IMG/VR virus record: IMGVR_UViG_3300043398_000077
Span: 1-22,123 of that record
DNA: 22,123 bases
Reading direction: 5' to 3' (one strand)
Source: a virus
The position numbers were made by a program, and so were the translations under genes. The notes below the pieces were generated by a model, which was not told where the DNA came from, did not search any database, and worked only from the letters and a program-made list of their open reading frames with translations. Shown here piece after piece: positions 20,452 through 22,123 of this stretch. Position 1 is the stretch's first letter. Each line of letters begins with the position of its first letter.

Positions 20452-20637
20452 ATGACCAATTCCGAGAAAGTCCTAGCCCATTACGTAGGCCTGGCCAAAG
20501 AGCCGGGATGGAAGCAATACGTGTGGGGCCGCATCAACGACTTGGCCACAGAACACCCAGAAACCTACGGCGAGTTGCCAAAATTATTGACGGAGGCCAT
20601 GCGTGAAGTTGACCCTGCCATTTCCGCCGAGCGTTAA
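20452..20637 (+). CDS. Small phage protein (YVWGR motif)
   Basis: 61 residues, starting on the base after the preceding stop. It is helical: TNSEKVLAHYVGLAKEPGWK, QYVWGRINDLATEHPETYGE, LPKLLTEAM. The YVW(G/H)R..EL...P..Y..LP..L..AM pattern is one I recall from small phage proteins next to RusA. Its last 35 bases overlap the start of rusA. Function is unknown. Confidence 0.65.
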   Translation: MTNSEKVLAHYVGLAKEPGWKQYVWGRINDLATEHPETYGELPKLLTEAMREVDPAISAER

Positions 20638-21145
20638 CACGTACTGGCGTCATCCCACTACCGGCAAGCTCGCCGGCCGCCACCTCATCAGCGATAAAGG
20701 CCGCAAGTACCGCGATGCCGTCACTGCATTGGCTGCAGAGGGCCGGTACAAGACCATGACCGGGCCGCTGGTGGTAGACCTTGAAGTGTTCATGCCAGAC
20801 AAACGCCGCAGGGATTTGGACAATCTTACAAAAGCAATTTTTGATTCGCTGACCCATGCCGGGGTATGGGAAGACGATAGCCAGATCGTGGATTTTCGCG
20901 TGTGGAAAAACCCAGCAATTGGCGGCATGGTCAAGGTGACGATTGAGCCTTGGCACGAAAGCACCACTGTTCAGAGTCTGATTGCACGGCTGCGAACGTT
21001 GACAGACGACATGATCGATATTGGCGCATCCATGGACTACTTCGGCGGCTTAAACGCGGAAATCGTCCAGCACGGGCGCGAGCTAATCGGTGCGTCTGCG
21101 ATGGTAGAGGCTTGGGCCGATGGCCTGGAGGATGACCATGCGTAA
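20603..21145 (+). CDS. rusA: RusA-family Holliday junction resolvase
   Basis: 180 residues from a GTG with CGGAGG 6 bases upstream. Residues 1-110 match RusA: LTLPFPPSVNTYWRH, LISDKGRKYRDAV, RRRDLDNLTKAIFDSL and WEDDSQIVDF. Asp71, Asp73, Lys77 and Asp91/92 line up with the catalytic Asp70, Asp72, Lys76 and Asp91 of E. coli RusA. It cuts four-way junctions symmetrically and would resolve the joint molecules made by the RecT/exonuclease pair and by replication before packaging. Residues 115-180 are an added helical tail (LIARLRTLTDDMIDIGASMD) not needed for the core fold. The start overlaps the previous gene by 35 bases. Confidence 0.9.
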   Translation: MKLTLPFPPSVNTYWRHPTTGKLAGRHLISDKGRKYRDAVTALAAEGRYKTMTGPLVVDLEVFMPDKRRRDLDNLTKAIFDSLTHAGVWEDDSQIVDFRVWKNPAIGGMVKVTIEPWHESTTVQSLIARLRTLTDDMIDIGASMDYFGGLNAEIVQHGRELIGASAMVEAWADGLEDDHA

Positions 21146-21629
21146 GCACACAAACCGCACCATGTGGGCCATTGTCCCAGGCCGGTCGCCTTTTGAAATC
21201 GCGCAGTACAACGCGGCCAAGCTCACGGCTGAGGAATGGAATGAGCAGATTGTCCCGTTGCAGGTGGCCATTGACAGCCTTTGCCGGGGTGACTGGAGCA
21301 ATCAGCAATGGCAGATGCTTTTCGACGCCGTGAACCGGATTGAGAGCATGCTGAAGCTGGCCAAGCGGCCAGATCACGGCTTCCTGGATCAATGCAAGGC
21401 GGTGTTTGTAAGCGCCCTGGATCGCCGTAAATCCAAGACTGGCACGGCATTCAAAGCCGATGAAATGGCGATAATCAAGGATGTTGGCTTGGTGTACGGT
21501 GACCTGCTTAAAGAGGTCACGCACAAGCAGTTCCAGCAGGCTTGCGCACACACCAATGCGAATGTCACCCGGATCATCAAATCCCACAAGGGTGTCAAAG
21601 AGGTTTCTGGCTGCCTAATCGAACACTGA
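21138..21629 (+). CDS. Conserved phage protein downstream of rusA
   Basis: 163 residues from the ATG at 21138, chosen because GGAGG lies 6 bases upstream; earlier in-frame ATGs at 21120 and 21132 are badly placed. It overlaps the end of rusA by 8 bases. The product is helical: KHTNRTMWAIVPGRSPFEIA, WSNQQWQMLFDAVNRIESML, FKADEMAIIKDVGLVYGDLL. It resembles a family of phage proteins of about 150 residues often found between resolvase and late-regulator genes in proteobacterial phages. I know no activity for it. Confidence 0.65.
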   Translation: MRKHTNRTMWAIVPGRSPFEIAQYNAAKLTAEEWNEQIVPLQVAIDSLCRGDWSNQQWQMLFDAVNRIESMLKLAKRPDHGFLDQCKAVFVSALDRRKSKTGTAFKADEMAIIKDVGLVYGDLLKEVTHKQFQQACAHTNANVTRIIKSHKGVKEVSGCLIEH

Positions 21630-21633
21630 GGAC

Positions 21634-22029
21634 GTGACATTGAAAACTGACATTGACCACAAGCTGGACTCATTGCTTGCAGACTGGCACAAGTACGCCA
21701 TCAGATACCGGCTCAGCAGGGGCTATGCCGGGACGGATGCCACTTGCAAGGATTACCGGGCACCTGGGCACTATGACTGGCAGAACGGGGCCACAGAGGC
21801 CAAGAGCGAGCGCATAGACATGGAGACGATGGATGACGCGATGGGCAATGTGCCGAACCATCCGCACCGCTGGCGCACGTGCTTGGAGTTTCAGGCGCGG
21901 AACCTGGCCACGGGGTTTAGCGTGTGGAGTTCGCCAGTCCTCCCGAAGCGCCGAGATGAGCTGGAGGTCTTGCAGCTTGAGGCCAGAAACAGGCTTTTGC
22001 AGCAACTGCGCCGCCTGGGGGTGATGTGA
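21634..22029 (+). CDS. Conserved phage protein, possible late-gene regulator
   Basis: Up to 131 residues. Two starts are possible: GTG 21634, only 2 bases after GAGG, or TTG 21640, 8 bases after it and better spaced. The sequence includes LLADWHKYAIRYRLSRGYAG, CKDYRAPGHYDWQNGATEAK, PHRWRTCLEFQARNLATGFS and WSSPVLPKRRDELEVL. The 'YR.PG.YD.QNG ... EARNLL...L...GVM' pattern is conserved in phages near the end of the early operon, where late regulators lie. The link to antitermination or late activation is an inference from place, not from a motif. Confidence 0.65.
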   Translation: MTLKTDIDHKLDSLLADWHKYAIRYRLSRGYAGTDATCKDYRAPGHYDWQNGATEAKSERIDMETMDDAMGNVPNHPHRWRTCLEFQARNLATGFSVWSSPVLPKRRDELEVLQLEARNRLLQQLRRLGVM

Positions 22030-22123
22030 AAGCCGATCATATCAAGCGCATGGAAGCCTACCGCGACAGCCTTAAAAAGCAGGGCCGGTTGCTGGAGGCT
22101 CGCGCGGTGGAGCGCTGCATTTT
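22026..22123 (+). CDS. Partial CDS cut by the right edge
   Basis: An open frame from a GTG overlapping the previous stop (GTGA) runs off the window. The visible product is KADHIKRMEAYRDSLKKQGR, then LLEARAVERCI, a basic helical start. An ATG at 22050 is an alternative start. Too little is present to identify it. Confidence 0.5.
   Translation, partial: MKADHIKRMEAYRDSLKKQGRLLEARAVERCI

Noticed and set aside
20931-21587. 218-codon minus-strand ORF under rusA and its neighbour
   Set aside because: Overlaps two well supported coupled genes and shows no motif.
1-22123. tRNA genes, insertion sequences, integrase or attachment sites
   Set aside because: Nothing recognisable was found by reading; a dedicated tRNA or IS search would be needed to exclude short or degenerate examples.

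Overview
The window is a contiguous piece of a double-stranded DNA tailed phage or prophage genome. It holds no recognisable cellular gene. Codon use, moderately GC-rich composition and remembered protein families point to a Gram-negative, probably betaproteobacterial host; the nested Rz/Rz1 spanin pair independently supports an outer-membrane host. The Gly/Gln-rich small virion proteins and long Ala-rich internal-type proteins suggest a podovirus-like virion. These affiliations rest on family memory and composition, not on a database search. No integrase, terminase, portal, major capsid or full-length CI-type repressor is visible, so lifestyle cannot be decided from this window.

Layout. (1) 1-9130, plus strand: late region. 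It starts inside a virion protein carrying an ADP-ribosyltransferase-like C-terminus, then a small virion-associated protein, a single-domain cupin, four putative tail or internal (DNA-ejection) proteins, a tail-fibre-like protein and its small partner, and a full lysis cassette (two holin-like membrane proteins, a GH24 lysozyme with a C-terminal membrane anchor, Rz with Rz1 nested inside it). A 52-codon membrane-protein ORF lies antisense in the only sizeable gap (6160-6318). (2) 9132-15468, minus strand: leftward early operon. From its promoter it runs: a nonapeptide-repeat protein, small proteins, a RecT-family annealing protein, a YqaJ/lambda-exonuclease-family nuclease with a long extension, and a chain of small phage proteins. 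It ends 1 bp from the end of Rz. (3) 15469-15617: divergent control region with two good sigma70-type promoters, each with 17-bp spacing. (4) 15618-22123, plus strand: rightward early operon. It begins with a short Cro/C1-type HTH protein, probably on a leaderless transcript, and an intrinsic terminator. Then come a small protein, a PPC-motif protein resembling a degenerate C5-methyltransferase, a small membrane protein, a PP-loop (PAPS-reductase-like) protein, a wHTH-HNH fusion, O-like and P-like replication proteins, small genes, a RusA resolvase and two conserved phage proteins, followed by a gene cut by the right edge.

How it fits together. The logic is lambda-like: divergent early operons carry recombination (left) and replication plus resolution (right), and the rightward operon probably leads into packaging and structural genes. 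Nearly all early genes are coupled by ATGA, GTGA or TGAAATG junctions. The most interesting points are the 12-unit repeat protein in first position of the leftward operon, a candidate origin inside the O-like gene, the leaderless regulator followed by a terminator (a possible tR1 analogue), a possible modification or thiolation pair (PPC protein plus PP-loop protein), and an 8-G tract at the wHTH/HNH boundary.
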